Shown here: positions 1 to 9,847 of the stretch, in pieces
Numbering within the stretch: the stretch's first letter is position 1
How the letters are laid out: each line of letters opens with the position of its first letter
Assembly (NCBI GenBank): GCA_037893245.1
Contig: JBAIAA010000022.1
Span: 1,488,001 to 1,552,000, forward strand
Origin: Crossaster papposus
Taxonomy: Eukaryota > Echinodermata > Asteroidea > Velatida > Solasteridae
Length of the DNA: 64,000 bases
Reading direction: 5' to 3'
Program-made: the position numbers and the translations under genes
Notes under the pieces: generated by a model
Told to the model about the DNA's origin: nothing
Database searches by the model: none
The model's input: only the letters and a program-made list of their open reading frames with translations

Positions 1-1
1 G

Positions 2-11
2 TGATTGACAG
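2..11 (+). promoter_or_regulatory. TGATTGACAG motif upstream of C1q copy A
   Basis: This 10-mer equals the known composite recognition sequence of PBX with MEIS/PREP homeodomain proteins. It lies at the same place relative to the C1q leader exon as the last of five such motifs in the tandem array at 34541-35270. The rest of the array for copy A would lie left of the window. Function is inferred from motif identity only. Confidence 0.4.
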
Positions 12-185
12 CGCGCTAGGGGCCAATTACAAACCGATCAACGTTCCTCGGTCACTGCTTAGGAAATCACTGGCAAGTTTTTAAGGCAGGAGCGCGCGCT
101 TCATTCCTCACAACGACCGCAACTCATCTTCGCCTTCGACAGGACAGCCAGAGAGAGACCTGAACGCAAGAACGAGATTTACAAG
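12..185 (+). other. Noncoding leader exon 1 of C1q copy A (3' part)
   Basis: The exon ends at ACAAG followed by GTAAGG, a strong splice donor at 186. The same donor is present in copy B at 35439/35440. The transcription start is unknown, so the left limit is arbitrary. The exon has no open frame leading into the coding exon and is read as 5' untranslated sequence. Confidence 0.5.
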
Positions 186-1115
186 GTAAGGTTCTGTGAC
201 AGATGGAAACAGGCTTTTCAAGTCTTGAGATGAAATTAATGTTTGTATTCCTTCTTGATTAGTGGTTCTTACAAAAGTATGTTTTAAACAAAACTCGTGA
301 ATAAAGTAAGTTGTGTCAGATTATATTTTGACTCTCTGCTCCGCTGTCCATGTAAATGGTTGTAAAAGGCCGTTCATGTACTTGGGGTCCCCTAACATGT
401 ATAGAGTACCGAAGTCAATACGTCATCTTTTGTCTGTTGCCAAGGCAATTGGCTCCACACAAAAGTTACTCAACCATTTCCCTGTGCTTTTGCAATGGAC
501 GTTTCAGTCGACAAGTCGATGTCTGGAGCCATTGCTAGGACAACTGATGTCACAATTCGGTACTCTATACCCTTGATACTGTGCTTGATGTTCAGGCTGT
601 TCCACCATCCTTCTGACATGCTTTAATGAGCACACACAGCCTACCCCAGCATCCTACCAAGCATCGTTTAGCATCATGTCAGAATCTGCCGCGTATCCTG
701 TTCCAGAATCTTCCACCTCATGTCCACTGAACTCGGCACCCTCCACAACCCATACAGTTGTTAGCGCAAGCATCTCATCCTATTGATTTGTTTCACCACT
801 CCATGCAAACCCTTAGGGCATAAGTCTTATTTAAAAGGGTTGGAGCAAACGTCAAATGTATTGTATTCCTTCTTTGCATCCACAGACTCCCCTTGCTATC
901 TCCCCATTTTGTCATCATCTTTGTTACTTTCTTTTTAGGGACAGCTGCTCGCTTTGATAAAACATAATGATATCACAACATCAACAACAAACAAACAAAC
1001 AAATTATAGCCTTTACGCTGACAACAGCCTCAAAGCGCTGTAAAAATACATTAAAATAAACAAATAAAGAGACTTGTTGTGAGTTAAGGTGTTTGTTTTT
1101 TTGTATTATTTTCAG
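186..1115 (+). other. Intron 1 of C1q copy A
   Basis: This AT-rich stretch lies between the donor at 186 and the acceptor ending TTTTCAG at 1115. It has a short (AAAC)n-like run near 985-1005. I see no exon, RNA gene or transposon in it. It is conserved in copy B at 35440-36370. Confidence 0.45.
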
Positions 1116-1185
1116 GTGACATTTAACTTCAGTCACTAAGATTTCTTCCCGGCGGCTGAGCTCTGATTAAGAACACCACGTCAAG
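1116..1185 (+). other. Noncoding leader exon 2 of C1q copy A
   Basis: This is a 70-bp exon. It is bounded by a pyrimidine-rich acceptor (TTATTTTCAG) and a donor (CAAG/GTAGG). Exon length and both splice sites are the same in copy B (36371-36440). It contains no initiation codon in frame with the coding exon. Confidence 0.5.
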
Positions 1186-2121
1186 GTAGGCCTTACTGTA
1201 TTAAAAACAAATAAACAAATAACGTTATATTTTTCAACATCGCCACAAAACCATTGACGTATCTTAATTGTGAGGAGCTATAGCTAAACAATCAGGGAGA
1301 CAAATTCTTAAATATTACCGTATTTACAGAGTTTTTCAGTCAGGATATTATATCTTTCCCAGTTATGTTAACACTAGTATCACACATTCTTATAACGACA
1401 CTTTCGTCCCCGAACATCGCCTAGCTCAATTCTCAATTTAAAAAAATAGTTATCAATGAATTCCATTCTAGATCAAGTATTATTGCAATTTGTATACCTT
1501 TCTGATTCCTCCTAAAATTGTGAAATTCGTCCTTCACGGGGCTTTCGAAATTAAATAAAAAAATAAATAATTTTGGTGTTTTTTGTCGTTTGTTTTAAGA
1601 CTCTTGGTCATTTAAATACAAAAATTAACCATAACGTTTGATAGTAAACAGAACAAAATGCAACAACAACAGCGTCTAAATCTATTAAAATAAAAACAAA
1701 GCAAAATACCCAAAACCACACATTAATTTACGACGAATCGCAATGCTCTAATTAAAATTATACTGCAACTTTAATCAAATCCCTTTGTAATTTTTGAAAT
1801 TGAGAATCAAGAGTTGAGCTCGACGATGTTTGCGGACGAAATTAAAGTGCAAATATAATGAATTTCTGGAGAAGAGGAGTGGTGGGGTTTGGCCCTACTT
1901 TATAGCTTGATTCAAAACCCGTACGACACTCTTCCTCAAAAAAGTTGTTCCGTCAAATTTGTTTTGCCGCTTTATACAAACCGACCAAAACGAACATCTG
2001 AAGTTATTTTGTATGCGCTCTACCCGAGAACCTTTTAATTCAATTTTTTTTTGCTTCTTTTTCTGTTTAATAATTAGTCCCTCTTGTGATTTATATTGTC
2101 TACTTTTGGAATTTTATACAG
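1186..2121 (+). other. Intron 2 of C1q copy A
   Basis: This AT-rich intron ends in a pyrimidine-rich tract and TTTATACAG at 2121, one base before the coding-exon ATG. No embedded gene is seen. The matching intron in copy B carries a 233-bp MITE that is absent here. Confidence 0.45.
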
Positions 2122-2122
2122 A

Positions 2123-2962
2123 ATGAAGATCTTGGTGGCAACCGTTCTTTCAATCGCCCTCCTTCTGGGTAACTCTGTCAAGCTCCGAGCTTCCGTCAGT
2201 GGGCCGGTTGCGACGGACGGTGATGTTCCAGCGTCTCAGGCGTGTCCGATGTGCTGCCAGGGGCCTGCTGCCGCACATGGTATACCAGGTTTAAATGGGC
2301 AGATCGGACCGATGGGACCCTACGGCCAGCCGGGGTCAAAGGGCGACGCAGGTCAGCCGGGTCAAATTGGCGATATCGGGCCAATCGGTCCAATGGGTGA
2401 GCGGGGAGCACTTGGGAACGCTGGGCCTAAAGGTGACGATGGGATAGGTCAGCCCGGCAAGATAGGTCCGAAAGGTCTGCAGGGTGTCGTTGGAAGTCCT
2501 GGTCAGACTGGTGTCAAAGGTCAGAAGGGTGAGCCAGGGGCCGGGGAGACACCAGACGACTCCAACCAGCGGGTAGCATTCACCGCGGTGAGGACGAGCC
2601 CCTCTGATGCCTCTCCGAGTCACGACACCCGTTTGCCCTTCCAGCAGACCGAGACGCTTCTGCCGGGTACCAGCTTCGATCTCGGGACCGGCACGTTCAC
2701 GTGTACTGTGCCGGGCACCTACGTGTTTACGTTTTCTGTGAACACATATTCCAGCCGCCTGTACGTTCATCTCCGGAAGAACGACGACTATGTTGTCTCT
2801 GGCTATAGCAATGATTCAAGTCACCTTGAGCAAGTGTCTGGGAGCGCGGTGCTGGTTCTGCAGCGAGGAGACACGGTGGGGCTTACCATGTACGGTAGGG
2901 CGAATAGTGGTTCCACCTATCAATACACCTCATTCAGTGGCTTCCTCCTTTACCCCGAATAA
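2123..2962 (+). CDS. Secreted collagen-like C1q-domain protein, copy A
   Basis: The gene encodes 279 residues. The ATG at 2123 follows the splice acceptor by one base and opens directly into a hydrophobic signal peptide (residues 1 to about 23). The frame continues upstream of the ATG, but that would bury the signal. Residues 41-46 form a Cys cluster (ACPMCC) suited to inter-chain disulfides. Residues 53-139 are Gly-X-Y collagen repeats with one short phase break near residue 108. Residues 150-279 form a C1q/TNF-like globular head with the usual FTAVRT start, the PGTYVFTFSV strand and the SGFLLYPE end. The family assembles as secreted trimers used in pattern recognition or extracellular matrix. 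The whole coding part lies in one exon with two noncoding leader exons. The stop codon overlaps AATAAA. Ligand and tissue cannot be told from sequence. Confidence 0.92.
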   Translation: MKILVATVLSIALLLGNSVKLRASVSGPVATDGDVPASQACPMCCQGPAAAHGIPGLNGQIGPMGPYGQPGSKGDAGQPGQIGDIGPIGPMGERGALGNAGPKGDDGIGQPGKIGPKGLQGVVGSPGQTGVKGQKGEPGAGETPDDSNQRVAFTAVRTSPSDASPSHDTRLPFQQTETLLPGTSFDLGTGTFTCTVPGTYVFTFSVNTYSSRLYVHLRKNDDYVVSGYSNDSSHLEQVSGSAVLVLQRGDTVGLTMYGRANSGSTYQYTSFSGFLLYPE

Positions 2963-2963
2963 A
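2958..2963 (+). terminator. Poly(A) signal of C1q copy A
   Basis: AATAAA overlaps the stop codon, and a second ATAAATAA run follows at once. The position just after the reading frame implies a very short 3' UTR or use of a later signal. Confidence 0.5.
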
Positions 2964-3312
2964 TAATAAATAATTGCTGAAACAGTAGTCGTATTAAAAA
3001 GAAATAATATTCAATGTCATAATAATCAATATTTGTTAAGCGTCTTATTTAATCTCCATAAAAAGTTTCAAAACACTTTACAAACCGACATAAAAACTAC
3101 ATGAAAAACAATTTAATCAAAAGTAATATTTGTATAGAACTTGTTTTATAGGTTGCGTATGTTTTTATTCCACACTCGACACTTGTCGCAATAGCTAAAA
3201 TACATTTGGTGTTTAATTCTAAACCTTGTTTCAATACGATTTAATGCAGTTAATTAGTTGTACAATGTACTATCGACGTACTAATAAATATCTTACTTAT
3301 TTGAAAGAAAAC
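2964..3312. other. AT-rich spacer after C1q copy A
   Basis: No open frame, RNA gene or repeat was recognised. The spacer is conserved in copy B (40511-40859) with a few substitutions. Confidence 0.4.
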
Positions 3313-3593
3313 AAATGATTCTAGGCATCCAGCAAAATGATTACGGTAGATATCGTGTAATTGTTTAGAATTGTTTAAACAAATTCACAATCGCCCGCTG
3401 GCGAATGCGACAAAACATAATAATAACTGCCCGACTTTGGTTAAAAAAGAATGCCGTTTTTCTTGCTTTTCTCGGCATCCATGAGTGTAAAACTTCGGAC
3501 AGGTCAGTTAAACGATATTTACTATAGAATACAACCGAACCCCCCAAATCCACCCATTCATAATAATTTAAGCAATTACCAATGGTGTATCCT
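3313..3593 (+). repeat. Left arm of a diverged long inverted repeat
   Basis: This arm matches 11289-11552 in inverted orientation. The shared landmarks are the GGCATCCAGCAAAA end, the CATCCATGA-TGTAAAAC centre and the CAATGGTGTATCC end. The arms flank exons 2-5 of the oxidoreductase gene, with exon 1 just outside the right arm. Small antisense frames in the two arms translate to similar peptides only because the DNA is related. Confidence 0.7.
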
Positions 3594-4050
3594 AGTCCTT
3601 TAAATGTTCATACATGTCCACCATATAAACATATCGTTACTGAATAAACATATTTACCCATTCTATGTTGTTTCAATTTTTTTTTTAAATATACAATTTA
3701 CTGTTTTTAATATTCATTTTTAATAAAATGTTCAGATATACTGATACCAGTGCAGCGTAACTGGAGGTCCAAGGTTCAAACCCAGCTAAAGTCAATGTAT
3801 GAATACGAAATATAATATTTTGTTTCAATTCCCAATTTGTAAGCATTTAATAGCATCTGTATCAATAAAAAAGTAAGGTAGAATATTAGCATTTGCTCTA
3901 TTTGGTATAAATTAAATGGCTATACTGTACGTGCACATGATAAACTCTATTGTTATAAACCATTCGGCTGTGCAATTAACTGCAAGTATAAAGCGTTTGA
4001 TACTTTGTTAGTTAGCAATTCTAGGATTCCTAGGATATTAAGTATGAGCA
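3594..4050. other. Spacer before the oxidoreductase 3' end, copy A
   Basis: AT-rich DNA at the 3' side of the minus-strand oxidoreductase. I found no separate gene. It is conserved in copy B. Confidence 0.35.
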
Positions 4051-4295
4051 TCATGACCTCTCAGTTTTCGGTTTCCACTTCACTCTAAACTTCTCTCTCG
4101 GTATGTCATAGTCCCACTCTCCCTTCAGTATCATGTTAGCTGCCATGTGGCTGATCTCATCCGAGGACTTGGCCCCGACCTCGTTACCGCCAACGAGCAC
4201 GCCAAGCCCAGGGCCGACCATGTCGTAGTAGAGTAGCCGCGTAGGTGTGGTGGTAGTCACGCAAGTATCGATGTGAATGGAAAGTGGCTTCAGAT
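4051..4295 (-). pseudogene. Oxidoreductase exon 5 (C-terminal), copy A
   Basis: The exon is bounded by the acceptor CGTTGCAG and a TGA at 4051-4053. Its 245 nt are two bases plus 81 codons, exactly the phase left by exon 4. It encodes DLKPLSIHIDTCVTTTTPTR and then the C-terminal FAD-contact segment VGGNEVGAKSSDEI. This exon is fully open in copy A, unlike copy B. Confidence 0.78.
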
Positions 4296-4931
4296 CTGCA
4301 ACGGTAATAAAAAGTGTTGCATCTTTTTCGGTTTAATATCCAGAGGCAATCACGGCAACTTGATGAAAGGGCGACGAAAACATAGGACGAACATTTGTGA
4401 CGCGGTATGTCAAAATCAGGCATTTTTGGGGCAAGAAGTCAATTTTGAGTTTCTGCAATATTAGTAAAATGCACCCCTTGCTCTTTTAAATGCCACCTTG
4501 CGTTTTTTGTATTGAATATTCAAAAGTAAAGATATACAGTTTTGAAATCACATTGTCTGAAATGTAAAAAATGAGAAAGAGACCTTTCAAGTTGGAGTTT
4601 TGTATTACACAAAATGCTTTGTCAATGAAGTTTTAATTGAAACTTTTACATAACAGTTGAAACATATTAATAGCACCACAAAAAAATGTAAATTCCCCAA
4701 ATCACTGAAAATCACCCCACATTATTTTGTAGCTGTTTCTCCTTTCGTAGCACAGCCCAATTCCGCCTGGTTTTGACATACCATGTCACATTTTTGAATG
4801 GATGCTTCGTTCTATTTCAATATGCTGCACTTCACTGGATATACTTGTAACAAATTTGTGATTGACTTTTGTTTTATCCCACCGTTTTGTAAAACCTGCC
4901 GATAGTAATTATTGACTAGTTTTGTGAAAAA

Positions 4932-5060
4932 GCTCACAGGACGTGTCGCAGCTGCCTTGCGGCGAAATGGCTGCATCGAGCTGTATACTCCCCACGGAGC
5001 CGAGATGTTTCGTGTGCACAATGAGCAGGGGTAATAATATTGTAGTGACACGCGCCAGTA
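4932..5060 (+). repeat. SINE tail fragment
   Basis: The segment GCGGCGAAATGGCTGCATCG and the following AGCTGTATACTCCCC match the 3' domain of the tRNA-derived SINE found antisense at 6594-6831. The head with the pol III boxes is absent. In copy B the same fragment has about 75 bp more on its left (42468-42541). Confidence 0.6.
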
Positions 5061-5151
5061 TTGTTGGATACGTGCGCTTTACAAATATTTGTATTGTTAT
5101 CTATAGTTTTTAAACAGTAATAAGATCGATGGAGTCCCGCGGATCACCTAC

Positions 5152-5295
5152 CAGGAATTATGCCTTGTAGGCACTGCAGGAGTCTATCTGACGTTGGTTG
5201 ATCACCGTGACCAAAGTACCAGGCCTTCATTTGCTCCTTAGTTGTCATATCTTTCTCACCCACTTTACCGTGACCTATTTTCAGGTACCACTTAC
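5152..5295 (-). pseudogene. Oxidoreductase exon 4, copy A
   Basis: The exon is 144 nt long, with acceptor TTTTGTAG and donor CCTG/GTAGGT. It encodes KWYLKIGHGKVGEKDMTTKE, a conserved stretch in the DAO superfamily that directly follows the LPP.PYP.GK motif of exon 3. It starts with two bases and ends with one, matching both neighbours. It is open and undamaged. Confidence 0.78.
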
Positions 5296-5447
5296 CTACA
5301 AAACATTTGGGAAAAGAAAACAAAATTTAGCTACATGTATTCAATAGGAATAGTATGGTGGTTTCATTGGGACTAACAAATGATCAGCGCGGACGCCAAG
5401 CACAAGTTCTCCTCTCGCTTGGTTGCAGCAAGTGAGTTAGGGGAGAC

Positions 5448-5575
5448 TTGGGTTTGAGTCACCAAACATTGAGTCTGAGTCAGAGTCCCAGTCACCACTG
5501 TCGAGTCTTGAGTGCGAGTCCTGAATCAAACAGGTAGAGTCTGAGTCTGAGTCATAAGTCAAATGGTTGGGTCTG
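5448..5575 (+). repeat. Degenerate GAGTCT-rich microsatellite
   Basis: Repeats of GAGTCT, GAGTCA and GAGTCC variants lie inside an oxidoreductase intron. The same tract is present in both tandem units of copy B. Confidence 0.6.
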
Positions 5576-6015
5576 AGCAATATTTATTGGTATTTGCCAG
5601 AGATTCAGTAAGAATTCAAAATCCAAATTCAGTAAGAATCAAATATCTATATTACTAAAATTGGAAATTCATAGCTATTTTCCCATTCATAGCTATTTTA
5701 TAGCTATTCCTATTTTGCAATCTATAGGTTGGTTGCGCACAAACATTACCGTTGTGACTTTGAATTTACAAGGCGGGATTCAGACCTATACACGTCATGC
5801 ATATCATTTGCATATCTCAGGAGGGAATCTCAGGAGGTACGCAAGATTCGATGCTCGTAATACTGGACACCATTTGAAGTCTAGGAACCGGACTAGGCTA
5901 GACATTGGAGGAGTGTGTTTACTCATAAAGATGTCAATATCCAGCTGGATTATCTAATGGCCTGTTCTCTTAATGATTATACATTCATTAGTCACATATA
6001 CATGGTAATATTTAC

Positions 6016-6470
6016 CGTTTGGGTACGCCGGAATCGGTGGCAAAATGTAGCAGTCTTGTCCCAAGTCCGTTTCTCCCTCATGAACGTCTAAGGAAGGCAT
6101 GCCCTGGAGCCTGTCCCTGTCATCTTCTATCAACTACAGAAGCACCACGACTTGAGGCTTGGCCGTTATATCAAGTTGCAACCCAGCGGGTAGTAGGTCT
6201 CCCACAGCAGTTGAGGCCCCAGTGCGGAGCAAGACTTTCTTAGCATTGATGGTCCTGTCGGCTTCGGTGGCTAGTGTAAATACGATGTGATAGATCGTCA
6301 ACGAGGTCGTCCAATATTCTGCATCCTTGGCGCTGAGCCAAGGTCTGCTGGGCAAAAAGGAGCTTCTGCGGGCTCAGATGATGACACTGATCCCTGTCTG
6401 GTTGGCACCATCGAGTAGCTTACGGCCGAGGGAACCATCGTGTGCAGTCAGCCACAACACCCCAACGTCC
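6016..6470 (-). pseudogene. Oxidoreductase exon 3 (damaged), copy A
   Basis: Acceptor TTTTTACAG lies at 6471 and the donor is AACG/GTAAAT. The start reads DVGVLWLTAHDGSLGRKLLD and then breaks. A TGA at 6374-6376 interrupts the first frame, while the expected SPQKLLFAQQT segment continues in another frame. A second frame change occurs near 6281-6292, between ILDDLVDDLSH and IVFTLATEADRTINAKK. A TAG at 6134-6136 then precedes LIEDDRDRLQGMP. The same TAG and the same breaks occur in both copies of this exon in the B segment. Copy A also has an extra Ala codon in PPIPAYPNG compared with unit B1. Confidence 0.72.
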
Positions 6471-6593
6471 CTGTAAAAATGTATCCCTACAGAGAAAATG
6501 ATAGGTAACCAACTATTTAAGGTGTCATGTAATTAATGGCTGTTGACCGGTTCCCAGCCATTTTCCACTCGATAATAATAGCAAGTACTTAGT

Positions 6594-6831
6594 GAAATAT
6601 TCCAAATACCATCTCAGCTCCCGGGGGAGCATACAGCTCGATGCTGCCATTTCGGCGCAAAGAAGCTATTCTAATGACCATCTCTGCCCTCACAGGTACC
6701 CATTTACGCCTGGGTGGGGAGAAGCAGAGGCACACGCACAACCCCAGGTTGGACTCGAACCCACAACCTGCAGAATTACCAGCAGACCACAAATGAAATG
6801 CTCCCGGCCACGATGCCACTCCACAGCCCTA
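6594..6831 (-). repeat. tRNA-derived SINE, copy A
   Basis: Read on the minus strand, the head has an A-box-like segment near GTGGCATCGTGG and a B box GGTTCGAGTCC (6751-6761). These are followed by a body with AATGGGTACCTG and a tail containing GCATCGAGCTGTATGCTCC. A tRNA-like head, body and specific tail are the usual SINE layout. Confidence 0.75.
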
Positions 6832-6934
6832 AATAAGTGGTCTTCTACAATTGAAAACTTTGATATGAGAGTTTTTTTACGGAGCTCTAGAAGTGCCATC
6901 CGAATTGTTTACCTCCTGACATATTTTATCTCAG

Positions 6935-7350
6935 GATGACGACATAATAGAGGCAAAATGACGACATCCTTTAATATTTGTTCGCGTAATAGCGACATCC
7001 TGAGATAATATATCGCGAGATGACGACATGCTGAAAGTAGGATGACGACATGCTAAAAGTAGGATGACGACATCCCGAGATAATATATCGCGGGATGACG
7101 ACATCCTGAGATAATATATCGCGGGATGACGACATGTTGAAAATAGGATGACGACATCCTGAGATAATATATCGCGGGATGACGACATGTTGAAAGTAGG
7201 ATGACGACATCCTGAGATAATATATCGCGGGATGACGACATCCTGAGAGTAGGATGACGACATTCTGAGATAATATATCGCGGGATGACGACATGCTGAG
7301 AGTAGGATGACGACATCCTGAGATAATATATCCCGGGATGACAACATGCT
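6935..7350 (-). repeat. 53-bp tandem array, left arm of FB1, copy A
   Basis: A 31-bp module containing CCTGAGATAATATATCGCGG alternates with a 22-bp module containing GTTGAAAGTAG; both start GATGACGACAT. Because 53 is not a multiple of 3 and the unit lacks stops, long frames appear in all three minus-strand phases. These are not evidence of genes. Confidence 0.85.
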
Positions 7351-7430
7351 GCTGAAACCATGTAGGATCCTGATTAGATCAGCAATACGAAAGCTTAAAG
7401 GGACCATCTGCGTTTCCGCGTTTCAGAATG

Positions 7431-8019
7431 AAAAACCATGTAAAGACGGAAACTTGGTGCAATGCTCGCAGTCAGCATACGATAGGCCGGGTAGCAGTGC
7501 GGCGAGTCTCTGCCTCGATTTTTGTCATACCCCTTGCGAGGTTTTATGTTAATGAGGCTTCCCTTTGAGGGGCGGAGTGGTTTGACAACAAATTTCAAAA
7601 ATTATTTTGTCCCATTTATCACAGAAAATAAACACAACCACACACATAATGTTGTTGTAAACATTATACTTTATTGATTTAAGCAAACAAAATCCGTATT
7701 ACATGTTTCCTTTAATCAATCCGTATGGTAGGCTTTGTCTATTTCCGTGACGCTTTTGCTTTGGCCTTGACGCTTTGACTTTGGTCGTGACAGTTGTGGA
7801 CCACCGTAGTATTTCGTTAAAAGACGTCTTCTTGAGAGATATGATTTAATATCCTGGAAAGACGTCTTTCCAAGATACGATTATCATGGAAAGGCGTCTT
7901 TTTGTGATACGATTATCATAGAAAGACGTCTTTCTGAGATACGATATTAGGAAAGATATATTTCCGAGATACGACATCACGGAAAGACATATTTTTATAT
8001 CAGTATTCCGTCTTTTTGA
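7431..8019. other. Central unique region of FB1, copy A
   Basis: This region is nearly unchanged in the three FB1 copies (7431-8019, 45091-45690 and 49339-49940). It holds four spaced near-palindromes with core AAGACGTCTT at about 7821, 7859, 7891 and 7923, separated by GATACGATTATCAT-type spacers. No convincing protein or RNA gene is seen. A 67-codon minus frame is open in all three copies but has no recognisable motif. Confidence 0.55.
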
Positions 8020-8139
8020 GATAAATTATCTCAGAAACGCGGAAACGCGGATGGTCACTTTAAGCTTCCGTATTGCTGATCTAATCAGGATCCTACATAG
8101 TTTCAGCAGCATGTCGTCATCCCAGGATATATTATCCCA

Positions 8140-9054
8140 GGATCAATTTTAGGCCCGTTACTTTTTATAATTTATATCAATGACTTCACAAAATCATCAG
8201 ATGTACTTTCATTTATTTTATTTGCTGATGATTCAAATTTATTTTTTTCTCATAACAACTTGAATACTCTTATTGATACAATGAACAATGAACTTAAATT
8301 AGTTTCTAATTGGTTTAGAATCAATAAGTTGTCATTAAATATTAATAAAACCAATTACATGCTGTTCAGTAATTCTGCTAATGATCTTCCTAGAGATGTT
8401 GTGATTAATGATGCTGCTATTATAAAAACCGACTGTTTCAAATTTCTGGGACTGTTTATTGACTCTAAGTTAACCTGGAAAAATCATATTGATTATCTAT
8501 GTAAAATTGTTGCTAGAAATATTGGTGTTATCAATAGAATCAAACATTTTTTTCCTCCATCGGTCCTAGTCTCTCTTTATAATACTTTAATTTTGTCATA
8601 CCTTAATTATGGAATACTTGCGTGGGGTAACTGTTCCACTGGTTATCTTCAAAAGTTATTTCTTTTGCAGAAGCGAGCTCTTCGTATAATAAATTTTGTT
8701 GATTTTTGTGCCCATACTGATCCTTTCTTTTTTAAACATAAAACCTTAAAAATTAAGGATATTTATTACCATCAGCTTGGGTCCCTCATGTATCAGTCCG
8801 ATTCCAATACTTTACCCTCGGCTATTAAGGCAATATTTGTGCGAAATGATCAGATCCATGCCCACTTTACTCGACAGGCTTGTCATTTTCATCTCCCATT
8901 AACTCGTACTTCTTTTTCACACAAAACTATTAAATATGAGGGACCCAGGTTATGGAATTCACTTACTAATACATTAAGAAGCTCCAAACATATTATCGCT
9001 TTCAAACGAGATTATAAGTTTGCTTTGTTGAACTTTTATTGTGAACTAATGTAA
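8140..9054 (+). pseudogene. LINE reverse transcriptase, C-terminal fragment
   Basis: The frame opens at the 5' truncation point with SILGPLLFIIYINDF, followed by the catalytic FADD box at 8221-8232 and the RT thumb and connection region (KFLGLFIDSKLTWKNHI, LNYGILAWG, LQKRALRII). Fingers, most of the palm and the endonuclease are missing, so it cannot be active. It uses no start codon of its own; the first ATG at 8281 is internal. The nearest groups by motif style are CR1, L2 and Jockey-type non-LTR retrotransposons. Confidence 0.85.
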
Positions 9055-9430
9055 AATAATAACTCAAAATGTATTTTTTTTATTTTATTGATGCATTCCT
9101 AAACTGGCTTGTTGATGTGCTGTTTATTGTTTGTCCTTGTCTTTTGTTTGTTGTGGTATTAGTGTATTTAAGTAAGTAACTTACTGTTATTTATAAAATG
9201 CTGTATGTGCTCTGGGCCTACTGTCCGTGTTTGCTCCTATTTTACATGAATATTCTTGTATCCAATACATGTAGCCCAGAGCACGTACATGCATGCATAG
9301 GGGGCCCACACCTACAAGCTTTGCTTCTAGTGGGTCCCCCTTCAGCATCACCTATCATAACTGTATAAACTACCATTATCATTCTGTATGTTGATGCCGA
9401 AGAAATAAATGAACCTTGAAATGAACCTTG
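8143..9430 (+). mobile_element. 5'-truncated LINE, copy A only
   Basis: It interrupts a repeat unit of FB1. The flanking units in copy B are continuous. The element begins abruptly inside the reverse transcriptase frame and ends with two tandem ATGAACCTTGA-like units, the simple-repeat 3' end typical of CR1/L2-type LINEs. Possible target duplication is only about 3 bp (GAT). Confidence 0.85.
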
Positions 9431-9660
9431 ATGTCGTCATCCTACTTTCAACATGTCGTCATCCTGCGATATATTATTTCAGGATGTCGTCATCCTACTT
9501 TCAACATGTCGTCATCCCGCGATATATTATCCCAGGATGTTGTCATCCTACTTTCAGCATGTCGTCATCATGCGATATATTATCTCAGGATGTCGCCATT
9601 ACGCGAACAAATATCAAAGGATATCAGGATGTCGTCCTGAGATAAAATATTTCAGGATGT
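9431..9660 (+). repeat. 53-bp tandem array, right arm of FB1, copy A
   Basis: This is the sense-orientation array complementary to 6935-7350. It is much shorter than the matching arms in copy B (about 45773-46360), so copy number has changed since duplication. Confidence 0.85.
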
Positions 9661-9847
9661 AAACAAGTCGGATGGCACTTCCATATTTTTCCGTATTTTT
9701 CAGATGAATAACATTTTTGACTAACAAATAGTCACTTTTCTCACTTCCAGAAACTTGTTTTAACCTCAAATTGATTCTGGACTTTTCAATGTTTCCTCTT
9801 TATAAAAAAAAAAAGAAGATAATCCTATCCCCATTTTTCCTCAAAAG

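Larger units (their letters stand above)
6878..9695. mobile_element. Foldback element FB1, copy A (with LINE inside)
   Basis: The left end TACGGAGCTCT.GAAGTGCC and the right end GGCACTTCC...CCGTA are inverted. The arms are tandem arrays of a compound unit of about 53 bp (a 31-bp part and a 22-bp part, each starting GATGACGACAT), antisense on the left (6935-7350) and sense on the right (9431-9660). The centre is a unique region flanked by a second inverted repeat (7338-7430 against 8020-8125). T-rich flanks may hide a short target duplication. No transposase is encoded, so mobility would need help in trans. It was present before the segmental duplication. Confidence 0.75.

Noticed and set aside
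313..576. 87-codon frame in C1q intron 1
   Set aside because: It has no motif, and the same stretch in copy B carries indels near its start. It is better read as intron.
4051..4260. Independent 69-residue protein
   Set aside because: It is the 3' exon of the oxidoreductase: the frame continues upstream to an acceptor at 4296 in the phase expected from exon 4.
6935..7350. CRISPR-like array
   Set aside because: The repeats are contiguous with no unique spacers, are part of transposon arms and sit in an animal genome.
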